A stretch of DNA of 9,839 bases, taken from DATLCI01 sp046714215. GTDB taxonomy: Bacteria > Acidobacteriota > Terriglobia > Terriglobales > Acidobacteriaceae. The DNA is taken from the NCBI GenBank assembly GCA_046714215.1, contig JBKKBM010000168.1:1-9839 (forward strand). Direction: 5' to 3'. Below the pieces are notes generated by a model that was not told the DNA's origin, ran no database searches, and worked only from the letters and a program-made list of their open reading frames with translations. A program made the translations under genes and the position numbers. The first letter of the stretch is position 1; each line of letters begins with the position of its first letter. Shown piece by piece: positions 1 through 6,149 of this stretch.

Positions 1-1
1 G

Positions 2-262
2 GTCAACATGACCAACATCCCCAAGGACAAGGTCGCCTTCGGCTCCACCATCAAGGTCTATGACAACACCAAGGACGAAGAGATCGTTTACAAGCTGGTG
101 ACGAGTGAAGAGTCAGATGTGACGAAAGGGCTGATCTCGACGACCTCGCCGATCGGGCGCGCGCTCATGGGCAAGAAAAAAGGCGACACCGTGACCGTGG
201 TCACGCCCAACGGACCGCGCGACCTGGACATCATCAAGCTGACGACGATCCATGATGTGTAA
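2..262 (+). CDS. greA: GreA/GreB-family transcription elongation factor, C-terminal part (5' end outside window)
   Basis: Gre factors bind RNA polymerase through the secondary channel and stimulate cleavage of the backtracked 3' end of the nascent RNA. Only the C-terminal FKBP-like domain is visible here. Its features are a VAFGSTIKVYD-like first strand, the ISTTSPIGRALMGKKKGD segment that matches the SP(I/L)xxAL(I/M)GKxxGD signature of the family, and a closing TPNG...IIKL strand pair. The reading frame is open to the window edge (Val and Asn codons precede the first ATG at position 8). GreA proteins are about 158 residues, so that ATG is almost certainly internal and roughly half of the protein, including the N-terminal coiled coil with its acidic tip, lies upstream. 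GreA is preferred over GreB on general resemblance only, because the distinguishing N-terminal domain is missing. The next gene follows after 18 bp. Confidence 0.85.
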   Translation, partial: VNMTNIPKDKVAFGSTIKVYDNTKDEEIVYKLVTSEESDVTKGLISTTSPIGRALMGKKKGDTVTVVTPNGPRDLDIIKLTTIHDV

Positions 263-280
263 GGCTTTCAAGTGTAAGAC

Positions 281-940
281 ATGAGCTGGACAGGAACATT
301 TGGCCGCGGTTCGCGGGTCCTCTTATATGGGATCGTGCGCGGGCTTGCGCTCACGCGCATATCGCCGAATGTCCTCACGTTGCTCGGGCTGGTGATCAAC
401 GTGATCGCGGCCATGCTCTTCGGTTACGCCGGCGGCGAAGACCATTGGCGGATGTTCCTCTACGCCGGGTTGGTGATCATCGGCGCGGGCATCTTCGACA
501 TGGTGGACGGGCGCGTGGCCCGCGCCACCAACCAGGTCACGGTCTTCGGCGGGTTCTTCGATTCGGTGATCGACCGCTACAGCGACGTCGCCCTCTTCTT
601 CGGACTATTGGTGTTTTACGCGCGCGCGGGACGGTTCTTCTATATCGGCCTGGTGGCGTTCGTGATGCTGAGTTCGGTGATGGTGAGCTACACGCGGGCG
701 CGGGCGGAGTCGCTGATCGGAAGCTGCAAGGTGGGGTTCATGGAGCGTCCGGAGCGGATCGTGCTGATCATTATTGGCGCGCTGTTCGAGAAGTGGGGCG
801 CGATGGCGCCGGTGCTGTGGGTGCTGGCGTTGCTCTCGACCATCACCGTGATCCACCGCATCCTCTACACCTATCAGCAGACCACGGGGATGGAAGCCGC
901 GGCCAAGCTGGATCAGAGCGCGGCCGGCAAAGCGACCTAG
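281..940 (+). CDS. CDP-alcohol phosphatidyltransferase, possibly phosphatidylinositol-phosphate synthase-like
   Basis: This is an integral inner-membrane enzyme that transfers a phosphatidyl group from a CDP-lipid to an alcohol, releasing CMP. The complete family signature DGx2ARx8Gx3Dx3D is present at residues 76-98. It contains the metal- and catalysis-linked aspartates D76, D94 and D98, and D73 fills the preceding conserved acidic position. Several hydrophobic helices surround it (about residues 28-48, 56-72, 100-112, 119-135, 159-171 and 177-190), giving the usual six-helix layout in 219 residues. The segment TRARAE (138-143) followed by ERPER (155-159) resembles phosphatidylinositol-phosphate and archaetidylinositol-phosphate synthases more than phosphatidylglycerol-phosphate synthase. 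The substrate is therefore plausibly inositol phosphate, but this is inference. The ribosome binding site is weak, and translation may be coupled to the upstream greA-like gene 18 bp away. Alternatives are a phosphatidylglycerol-phosphate or cardiolipin synthase of the same family. Confidence 0.88.
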   Translation: MSWTGTFGRGSRVLLYGIVRGLALTRISPNVLTLLGLVINVIAAMLFGYAGGEDHWRMFLYAGLVIIGAGIFDMVDGRVARATNQVTVFGGFFDSVIDRYSDVALFFGLLVFYARAGRFFYIGLVAFVMLSSVMVSYTRARAESLIGSCKVGFMERPERIVLIIIGALFEKWGAMAPVLWVLALLSTITVIHRILYTYQQTTGMEAAAKLDQSAAGKAT

Positions 941-983
941 CGACACTGCTTCGCCTTCCCGCTTCGACTCTTCGTTTCTTGCG

Positions 984-1004
984 GGTGAGATCGAGGCTCT
1001 CACC
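984..1004. other. hairpin between genes, no U-tract
   Basis: A perfect 7-bp inverted repeat, GGTGAGA / TCTCACC, encloses a 7-base loop 44 bp after the phosphatidyltransferase stop codon. The following bases are not T-rich, so it is not a convincing intrinsic terminator. It may stabilise the 3' end of the transcript or be chance. Confidence 0.3.
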
Positions 1005-1027
1005 AATCTGCCGAAGGCTGCCTCTGC

Positions 1028-1048
1028 CTGCATGGCAATGCCAGTCAG
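1028..1048. promoter_or_regulatory. 21-bp interrupted palindrome upstream of the asparaginase gene (possible operator)
   Basis: The sequence reads CTG-2-TGGCA-A-TGCCA-2-CAG and is symmetric about position 1038. The inner part TGGCAATGCCA is a perfect 11-bp odd palindrome. It sits 51 to 71 bp before the asparaginase start, next to or over the place where a -35 box for the -10 candidate at 1069 would lie. That arrangement would suit a repressor or activator site. No protein is assigned to it. Confidence 0.3.
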
Positions 1049-1068
1049 CGCGAAGTCGCAGTTAGCAG

Positions 1069-1074
1069 TACAAT
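1069..1074 (+). promoter_or_regulatory. possible -10 box for the asparaginase gene
   Basis: TACAAT matches the sigma-70 -10 consensus at five of six positions and lies 24 bp before the ATG at 1099. No good -35 hexamer is visible 16 to 18 bp upstream, where the bases read about CAGCGC, so the call rests on one box only. Confidence 0.25.
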
Positions 1075-1098
1075 CGGCGGGAACGAAGACCTGCCTCA

Positions 1099-2037
1099 AT
1101 GGCCAATCCCGCACAACCCATACTCCTGATCCACGGCGGCGCGTGGAATATCCCTGACGACATGGTTGAAGCCCATCGCACCGGCATCCGCAACGCCCTG
1201 GCTGCCGGCTGGAAGGTCCTGGAAGCCGGCGGCTCGTCGCTGGACGCGGTAGAAGAAGCCGTCGTCGTGATGGAAGACGATGACACCTTCGACGCCGGCC
1301 TTGGCAGCTTCCTCACCCGCGACGCCCACGTCCAGATGGACGCGATGCTGATGGACGGTGGCACGCTCCGGGCCGGCGGCGTCGGATGTGTGGAGCGCGT
1401 GCGGAATGCCATCCGGCTGGCGCGGATCGTGCTGGAGAAGAGTCCGCATGTGTACTTCGTCGCGGAAGGCGCTGAGCGCTTTGGCGAAGAGCACGGCATC
1501 AAGCTGATCGACAATGCCGAGTTAGTCATCCCGCGCGAGCTGGAGCGCCTGAAGGCAGTCCAGGCCCTGGCGGCGAAGGGTATTCCGGATTCGACCTTTG
1601 CTCCGGCGGAATTCAGCGTCGAAACGTCCAGCCATGACACGGTCGGCGCGGTTGCCTTGGACGCTAAGGGCAACATCGCGGCGGCGACGTCGACTGGCGG
1701 CACGGTGAATAAGACGCCTGGTCGCGTGGGCGATTCCAGCCTGATTGGCTGTGGCTGTTATGCGGACAACGAGAGTGCCGCGGCGAGCTGCACCGGTTGG
1801 GGCGAGCCCATCATGAAGCTGGTGTTGGCGAAGGCGGCGGCGGACAAGGTGGTGCGCGGGCAGTCGCCCCAGCAGGCGTCGAAGCAGTGCATCGACATGA
1901 TGAAGTCGAAGCTGAATGGCCACGGTGGCATGATCCTGTTGGATCGCAATGGCAAGATCGGCATCGCGTATAACACCCCGCGAATGGCGTGGGGATGGAA
2001 GAACGCGGCTGGCGAAGAGTTTGGAGTGGAGCGCTAA
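1099..2037 (+). CDS. iaaA: isoaspartyl peptidase / plant-type L-asparaginase (Ntn hydrolase)
   Basis: This enzyme is predicted to hydrolyse beta-aspartyl (isoaspartyl) dipeptides and L-asparagine. Members are made as one chain that cuts itself before a threonine, which becomes the N-terminal nucleophile of the beta subunit. The expected cleavage site is seen as HD|TVGAVALD, with nucleophile T181. Other family residues are in register with E. coli IaaA: T199 in the TSTGG loop, R209 and D212 in PGRVGDS, and T232-G233 in CTGWGE. The N-terminal IHGGAW (11-16) and the glycine-rich GLGSF segment (68-72) are also typical. At 312 residues the protein is full length for the family. No signal peptide is visible, so it is probably cytoplasmic and serves in peptide turnover or clearance of damaged aspartyl peptides. 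The start at 1099 places the IHGG strand correctly near the N-terminus. The Shine-Dalgarno sequence is poor. Confidence 0.93.
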   Translation: MANPAQPILLIHGGAWNIPDDMVEAHRTGIRNALAAGWKVLEAGGSSLDAVEEAVVVMEDDDTFDAGLGSFLTRDAHVQMDAMLMDGGTLRAGGVGCVERVRNAIRLARIVLEKSPHVYFVAEGAERFGEEHGIKLIDNAELVIPRELERLKAVQALAAKGIPDSTFAPAEFSVETSSHDTVGAVALDAKGNIAAATSTGGTVNKTPGRVGDSSLIGCGCYADNESAAASCTGWGEPIMKLVLAKAAADKVVRGQSPQQASKQCIDMMKSKLNGHGGMILLDRNGKIGIAYNTPRMAWGWKNAAGEEFGVER

Positions 2038-2095
2038 TGGCCTCTCCAGCGACCCTTCGCCCCAGCCAAACCCGTGGTTACAGGTCATTTACTCC

Positions 2096-2113
2096 ACTGA
2101 ATCCCCATTCAGT
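2096..2113 (+). terminator. hairpin after the asparaginase gene, weak terminator candidate
   Basis: A perfect 7-bp stem ACTGAAT / ATTCAGT closes a CCCC loop 58 bp after the stop codon. The stem is AT-rich and the bases that follow (TCGTGCTTGCCTT) are only mildly T-rich, so termination would be weak. It could instead be a processing or regulatory hairpin. Confidence 0.35.
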
Positions 2114-2119
2114 TCGTGC

Positions 2120-2148
2120 TTGCCTTCCCCTTACAAGTGATGTAAAAA
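2120..2148 (+). promoter_or_regulatory. weak promoter candidate with TTACA-N5-TGTAA dyad in its spacer
   Basis: TTGCCT (2120-2125) and TAAAAA (2143-2148) stand 17 bp apart as possible -35 and -10 boxes, each matching the consensus only in part. The perfect inverted repeat TTACA-N5-TGTAA (2131-2145) lies in the spacer and touches the -10 box, where a bound repressor would block polymerase. If used, this promoter would give a leader of roughly 150 nt for the outer-membrane protein gene. Confidence 0.22.
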
Positions 2149-2181
2149 GTTGCACACTCTGTTTCTTGAGATGGCCGTCGA

Positions 2182-2196
2182 GGGCAAGCCTTGCCC
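2182..2196. promoter_or_regulatory. 15-bp palindrome GGGCAAG-C-CTTGCCC (possible operator)
   Basis: This is a perfect inverted repeat of 7 bp around a single central base, which suits a dimeric DNA-binding protein better than an RNA hairpin. Its centre is about 62 bp before the start point predicted for the TATAAA box at 2239, a usual distance for an activator. The regulator is unknown. Confidence 0.3.
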
Positions 2197-2238
2197 AGGG
2201 GAGCCGGACCCGGGACGTCAAGTCCTATCGCAGCAGGC

Positions 2239-2244
2239 TATAAA
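2239..2244 (+). promoter_or_regulatory. possible -10 box for the Oar-like gene
   Basis: TATAAA matches the -10 consensus at five of six positions and stands out in GC-rich surroundings. The -35 region (about 2216-2221, CGTCAA) is poor, so the promoter may depend on an activator. The predicted leader would be about 50 nt. Confidence 0.3.
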
Positions 2245-2290
2245 TCGTGCCGCAGCCGGCGGCAAAAATCCGGACAAGACTGTACCAATC

Positions 2291-2294
2291 AGGA
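2291..2294 (+). promoter_or_regulatory. ribosome binding site that decides the start of the Oar-like gene
   Basis: AGGA lies 8 bases before the ATG at 2303. The in-frame ATG at 2294 overlaps this AGGA and the first ATG at 2150 lacks a site, so 2303 is the preferred start. Confidence 0.55.
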
Positions 2295-2302
2295 TGGATG
2301 CT

Positions 2303-5300
2303 ATGAAGCGAATGATGAACGTTGCTTGCTGGATGACTTTGATGGTATTGCTGGCGACCGCGGCTGTTGCGCAGAACGCCGCCACCGCCGACTTGCGCGG
2401 CACGGTATCAGATCCGAACGGCGCGGTAGTGTCCAATGCGACGGTGACAGTCCGTGACGAGTCAAGGAACTTTGAGCGCACGGTGAAGACCGATGCCGAA
2501 GGTAATTACCTGTTCACCCTGCTGCCGCCAGGGAACTACACCCTGACGGTGGATTCGGCGGGCTTCGCCAAGGTGAAGGCGACTGATGTGAAGCTGAACA
2601 TCGGGCAGACAGCGGAATTGCCGATCGCGCTGAAGGTGGCCGGGTCCACGACCGAACTGACCGTAACGACGGAAGCGCAGTTGGTAGAGACCAACCGCAG
2701 CTCGGTGGCGACTACCGTAGACCAGCAACGCATCGACAACCTTCCCATCAACGAACGCAGTTATCTATCGTTCGCGCTGACGACCTCCACGGTGGGGCGC
2801 GACAATGGGCGCGCGATCGGGCCGGCACCGACTTCCGGGCTCAACATTGGCGGCCAGCGTGGCCGCTCGACGCTGGTGCAGGTGGACGGCGCAGACAACA
2901 CTGACACTTCGGTGAACGCGGCACGCTCGACTCTGAGCCAGGAAGCAGTGCAAGAGTTTCAGGTGGTGACGAACTCCTACGCGGCGGAATATGGACGCGC
3001 GTCCGGGGGTGTGGTGAACGTGGTCTCCAAGAGCGGCAGCAACGTGCTGCACGGGAACCTGTTCGGATTCCTGCGGCACCGCAGCTTCCAGGCGAAGAAT
3101 GCTTTTTCACCCATCGACAACCCGCCTTACACGCGCACTCAGTACGGCGCGACGCTCGGCGGGCCGATCGTGAAGGACAAAACGTTTTACTTCGGTTCGT
3201 TCGAACAACGTCGGAGACAGGAATCCGGTTTCTTCACGAGTGATGTGGCAGCGGGACTGGGATCGAGCGCCACGATTCCCGTGATTCCGGGCTTAAACCC
3301 CTTGCTGCGGACGTTCACGAATCTGACCAGCGCGCAAGCGACCTTCATCAATACCTTGGTGGGCAGCGGCGTTCCCGCCAACATCTGCGCGGCGCGGACG
3401 TACGCGTTCATGGCCAGCACCGGTGGAAACCTCGGCTTGACGGGAACGACGGCCCAGGCCAGTCCCAACGACGGCAGCTTGTGTCCCGCGTTCAGTCCCA
3501 TAGCGCCCGGCGTGATCGGTCCGCGCTTCCTGCTTTCGGGAGCGCCGATACCGAGCGGCACGGTGAATGCGGCGGGGTTGCCCATCGCATTCCGGCCCTT
3601 GACCCAATTGCAGCGGATCTTCCCCGTATCGGAAGGGACTACGTTCACTTCGTTACGGCTTGACCACCGCTTCAACCCCAGCCATCAACTGTCGCTCCGC
3701 GGAGGCTTCAATCCCAGCAAGATCTCGGGTATTCAAGTGGAATCGCAGAACCAGGCACTGGGACAGAATGACTTTTCCCGCACTGGTTTGCAGCAATTCC
3801 GCGATTGGTCCGGAGTGGCGGGACTGAACTCGACTTTCGGCAGCCACATAGTGAACGAAGCGAATTTTAATTATGGCCGACGCTCAGCCGCTTTCCGTTC
3901 CCAGAACGGCGATGCAGTGGCGGTGAATATCGCGGGTACAGCGTTCTTTGGCCGCGAGTTGTTTTCCCCGGTCAAACGAGTGGAAGAGCGGTACCAGATC
4001 CGCGACAACGTGAGCTGGCTGGTGGGCAAGCATGTGATTAAGTTCGGCGGCGACGTGAACTTTGTTGATATTACCGCTAATTTTGAACTGAACTTCTCCG
4101 GCTTGTTCAACTTCGGCGGTCTGGGCGCATCCAACCTGATCCCCCCATTGACGACCGCTCCGGCATTCACTCCGGTGCAGCAATACGGCCTCGGGTTCCC
4201 TTCGAACTATATCCAGGGATTCGGCAATCCGAACAGCGCGGTGACAAACAAACCCATCGCGTTCTTTCTGCAGGACAGCTGGCAGATCCATCGGAACCTG
4301 ACGCTCAATATCGGGGTGCGCTATGACAACGAACTGACGTCGAAGATCGGCCCTGTGGGCGTGACTGATCCGCTGTCGGGGATCGTGCTGAGCGCTTCCG
4401 ATCTGCTGGCGGCGCAAGATGCCATGAACGCGCAGCAGGGATTCCCGCGCGACAATAACAACATTGCGCCACGCTTTGCCCTGGCCTGGGACCCGTACGG
4501 GACGGGCAGGTCTGTCTTTCGCGCGGCGTATGGCTTGTTCTATGACCATCCGCTGGCGGCGATCGCCTTCAACTCGGACATCGCCGATGCGGCCCAGCAG
4601 CAGCAACTCGTCTCCCTGCCGGGAAGTCCCGCCCAAACGGCAAGCTTGAATGCGACCCAGATCTTCATGGGTACGGTGTGTGCTCCGGGACGCACGGCGA
4701 ATACGGCGATCTGCCCCGCAGGCGTGAATACTCCAGGCGTGGCGGCTACGGCGCAATACCAGTTCGGACGGATGCGGTTCAACGACCAGACTTTCCCGGG
4801 ATTTGGTCCGGTACTGCCGTTCACGCTGCACGTGGCTAAGGATTTCGAATATGCCTATGCCCATCAAGCCAGCGCCAGCTTCGAGCATCAGTTCACCGAT
4901 GACGTCTCGTTGTCCGTGGGCTATCTCATGGTGGGGACGCGGCACCTGCCTCGGCCGATCGATGTGAACGCTCCTCAGACCGACTTGCTGATACAGAACT
5001 TCCAGCGATTTGCTGGACGTTTGCCGGTGAATACGACCGAGGCGCAGGCATTCAGCGTGCCGTTGGCGAGCGGCTTCAATGCGACCACCGGACAGACCTA
5101 TACGGTCGTAGTTCCCGGATTTATCGCGATCAACAATGCTACTGGGCTTCGGTTCGTGAACGCGGCAGCCGCGAACTTCTTCCGGCCCAACGCTCCCAAC
5201 TACTTCTTAGTGCGGGCGCTGACGGGCCTACCCAAGGCGACGTTTGACACCCTTCTGGCCGGCAGTCTGCGGACTCCGGGAGTGTTGTCGCCATATGGCT

Positions 5301-6010
5301 CGATCAACATGCAGAGCTCGAATGGGACTTCCAACTATCACGCGATGAACGTGGATCTGAAAAAACGATACAGTCGAAACCTCCAGTTCCTGGCGTCGTA
5401 CACTTGGTCGCACTCGATCGACGATTCCTCTGATCTGCAGACGTTACTGTTGCCTCAGGACAACCGCAATCTGCGGGCGGAGCGTTCGAACTCGCTCTTC
5501 GACCAGCGGCACCGCTTTGTCTTCAGTGGAATACTGACCAGCCCCACGGATTGGAGAAGCGGAGGAGGAGTAAAGTCGTTCTTCGCCGACTTCACCATCG
5601 CGCCGGTCGTGGAGATGTCCGCTGGACGCCCTTTCAACATTCTCTCCGGCGTGGACACGAACGCCGATCAATCCAATCAGACTGATCGCCCGAATGTGAG
5701 CGCGGCTGGGGTGTTGTCATTGCCCGCACCGTTCACCACTGGCAATCTGGGACGCAACGCCGGTATCAGCCGCGGCTTCGCGCAAGTGGATCTGCGCATC
5801 AGCCGGGCCATCCGCATTACCGAACGGCTGAAACTCGATGTGATCGCGGAAGGGTTCAACCTATTCAACCGCTTCAATCAAGCCGGCTCGTCCCCCTTCC
5901 TGAACGATGTTGCGGCCTTTAATCAGCGGAGGGGAGATAGCTTCTACAGCCGTCCTACGGCAGCGTTTGATCCGCGGCAGTTCCAGTTCGGGTTGAAGCT
6001 GGGCTGGTAG
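2303..6010 (+). CDS. Oar-like TonB-dependent outer-membrane protein with carboxypeptidase-regulatory-like domain
   Basis: This is a large outer-membrane beta-barrel protein of the Oar-like TonB-dependent family, 1235 residues from the chosen start. The frame is open back to an ATG at 2150, but those 51 codons are not signal-like. Starting at 2303 puts a clean signal peptide first: basic MKR, a hydrophobic core to about residue 20, and cleavage after AVA (21-23). Next come a carboxypeptidase-regulatory beta-sandwich (about 28-112, with DAEGNYLF and LPPGNYTLTV), a plug (about 125-250, with LVQVDGADNTD, QEFQVVTNSYAAEYGRASGG and VVNVVSKSG), and a barrel running to a C-terminal FGLKLGW that ends in an aromatic residue, as outer-membrane insertion needs. 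The mature chain has only four cysteines, in two close pairs. The substrate is unknown: related proteins import large ligands, and Myxococcus Oar is needed for secretion of the protease PopC. A strong terminator follows. Confidence 0.93.
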   Translation: MKRMMNVACWMTLMVLLATAAVAQNAATADLRGTVSDPNGAVVSNATVTVRDESRNFERTVKTDAEGNYLFTLLPPGNYTLTVDSAGFAKVKATDVKLNIGQTAELPIALKVAGSTTELTVTTEAQLVETNRSSVATTVDQQRIDNLPINERSYLSFALTTSTVGRDNGRAIGPAPTSGLNIGGQRGRSTLVQVDGADNTDTSVNAARSTLSQEAVQEFQVVTNSYAAEYGRASGGVVNVVSKSGSNVLHGNLFGFLRHRSFQAKNAFSPIDNPPYTRTQYGATLGGPIVKDKTFYFGSFEQRRRQESGFFTSDVAAGLGSSATIPVIPGLNPLLRTFTNLTSAQATFINTLVGSGVPANICAARTYAFMASTGGNLGLTGTTAQASPNDGSLCPAFSPIAPGVIGPRFLLSGAPIPSGTVNAAGLPIAFRPLTQLQRIFPVSEGTTFTSLRLDHRFNPSHQLSLRGGFNPSKISGIQVESQNQALGQNDFSRTGLQQFRDWSGVAGLNSTFGSHIVNEANFNYGRRSAAFRSQNGDAVAVNIAGTAFFGRELFSPVKRVEERYQIRDNVSWLVGKHVIKFGGDVNFVDITANFELNFSGLFNFGGLGASNLIPPLTTAPAFTPVQQYGLGFPSNYIQGFGNPNSAVTNKPIAFFLQDSWQIHRNLTLNIGVRYDNELTSKIGPVGVTDPLSGIVLSASDLLAAQDAMNAQQGFPRDNNNIAPRFALAWDPYGTGRSVFRAAYGLFYDHPLAAIAFNSDIADAAQQQQLVSLPGSPAQTASLNATQIFMGTVCAPGRTANTAICPAGVNTPGVAATAQYQFGRMRFNDQTFPGFGPVLPFTLHVAKDFEYAYAHQASASFEHQFTDDVSLSVGYLMVGTRHLPRPIDVNAPQTDLLIQNFQRFAGRLPVNTTEAQAFSVPLASGFNATTGQTYTVVVPGFIAINNATGLRFVNAAAANFFRPNAPNYFLVRALTGLPKATFDTLLAGSLRTPGVLSPYGSINMQSSNGTSNYHAMNVDLKKRYSRNLQFLASYTWSHSIDDSSDLQTLLLPQDNRNLRAERSNSLFDQRHRFVFSGILTSPTDWRSGGGVKSFFADFTIAPVVEMSAGRPFNILSGVDTNADQSNQTDRPNVSAAGVLSLPAPFTTGNLGRNAGISRGFAQVDLRISRAIRITERLKLDVIAEGFNLFNRFNQAGSSPFLNDVAAFNQRRGDSFYSRPTAAFDPRQFQFGLKLGW

Positions 6011-6020
6011 ATTGGTCTTG

Positions 6021-6056
6021 GAAGAAGCCCTGGCTGCGGCCAGGGCTTCTTCTTTT
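6021..6056 (+). terminator. strong intrinsic terminator of the Oar-like gene
   Basis: A perfect 14-bp stem, GAAGAAGCCCTGGC / GCCAGGGCTTCTTC, closes a TGCG loop of the very stable UNCG type and is followed at once by TTTT. It begins 11 bp after the stop codon. It should isolate the Oar-like gene from the gene downstream. Confidence 0.93.
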
Positions 6057-6073
6057 GGGTTGAAAAAGATTGG

Positions 6074-6108
6074 AACCACGGGAACACAGAGTTGTGTTCT
6101 CTGGGGTT
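6074..6108. repeat. imperfect intergenic hairpin, possible dispersed repeat
   Basis: An inner stem of nine pairs (6080-6088 with 6093-6101, one of them G:U) closes a GAGT loop. An outer AACC/GGTT stem (6074-6077 with 6105-6108) is separated from it by a small internal loop. It lies between the terminator of the previous gene and the -10 box of the next, with no U-tract. The left arm, ACCACGGGAACACAGAG, is reminiscent of intergenic ACCACGGAG-type repeats seen in several environmental phyla, but that link is recollection and has not been searched. Confidence 0.4.
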
Positions 6109-6136
6109 GGCGCACCCCGGGGAGAGATTGAGACGG

Positions 6137-6142
6137 TATACT
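6137..6142 (+). promoter_or_regulatory. -10 box placed for a leaderless transcript
   Basis: TATACT matches the -10 consensus at five of six positions and ends only 7 bp before the ATG at 6150. Transcription would therefore start at or next to the start codon. No Shine-Dalgarno sequence is seen in the 20 bases before the ATG. No good -35 hexamer is found at the normal distance. Confidence 0.45.
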
Positions 6143-6149
6143 GCCGCAC

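Noticed and set aside
984..1004. Hairpin as an intrinsic terminator of the phosphatidyltransferase gene
   Set aside because: The stem is only 7 bp and there is no run of T after it. It is kept only as an unassigned hairpin.
445..1065. Plus-strand open frame of 206 codons overlapping the phosphatidyltransferase
   Set aside because: The product is Arg/His-rich with no domain, while the overlapping frame has the full CDP-alcohol phosphatidyltransferase motif.
605..1703. Minus-strand open frames over the phosphatidyltransferase and asparaginase genes
   Set aside because: They are low-complexity and Arg/Ser/Pro-rich, with no domains, and oppose two well-supported genes.
2181..2245. Possible c-di-GMP (GEMM) riboswitch before the Oar-like gene
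   Set aside because: AGGGCAAGCC and GGGACGTCAAGTCC recall the GEMM core, but the near-invariant CGCAAAGCC element is altered and the second stem and closing pseudo-receptor are missing. A covariance-model search would settle it.
2150..2302. The first in-frame ATG as the true start of the Oar-like protein
   Set aside because: The added 51 residues are polar and place the hydrophobic signal segment internally. No ribosome binding site precedes 2150.
3884..4945. Long open frame (353 codons) on the minus strand inside the Oar-like gene
   Set aside because: It has no recognisable domain, is Arg/His-rich as expected of an antisense frame in GC-rich DNA, and overlaps a gene whose barrel sequence is clearly real.
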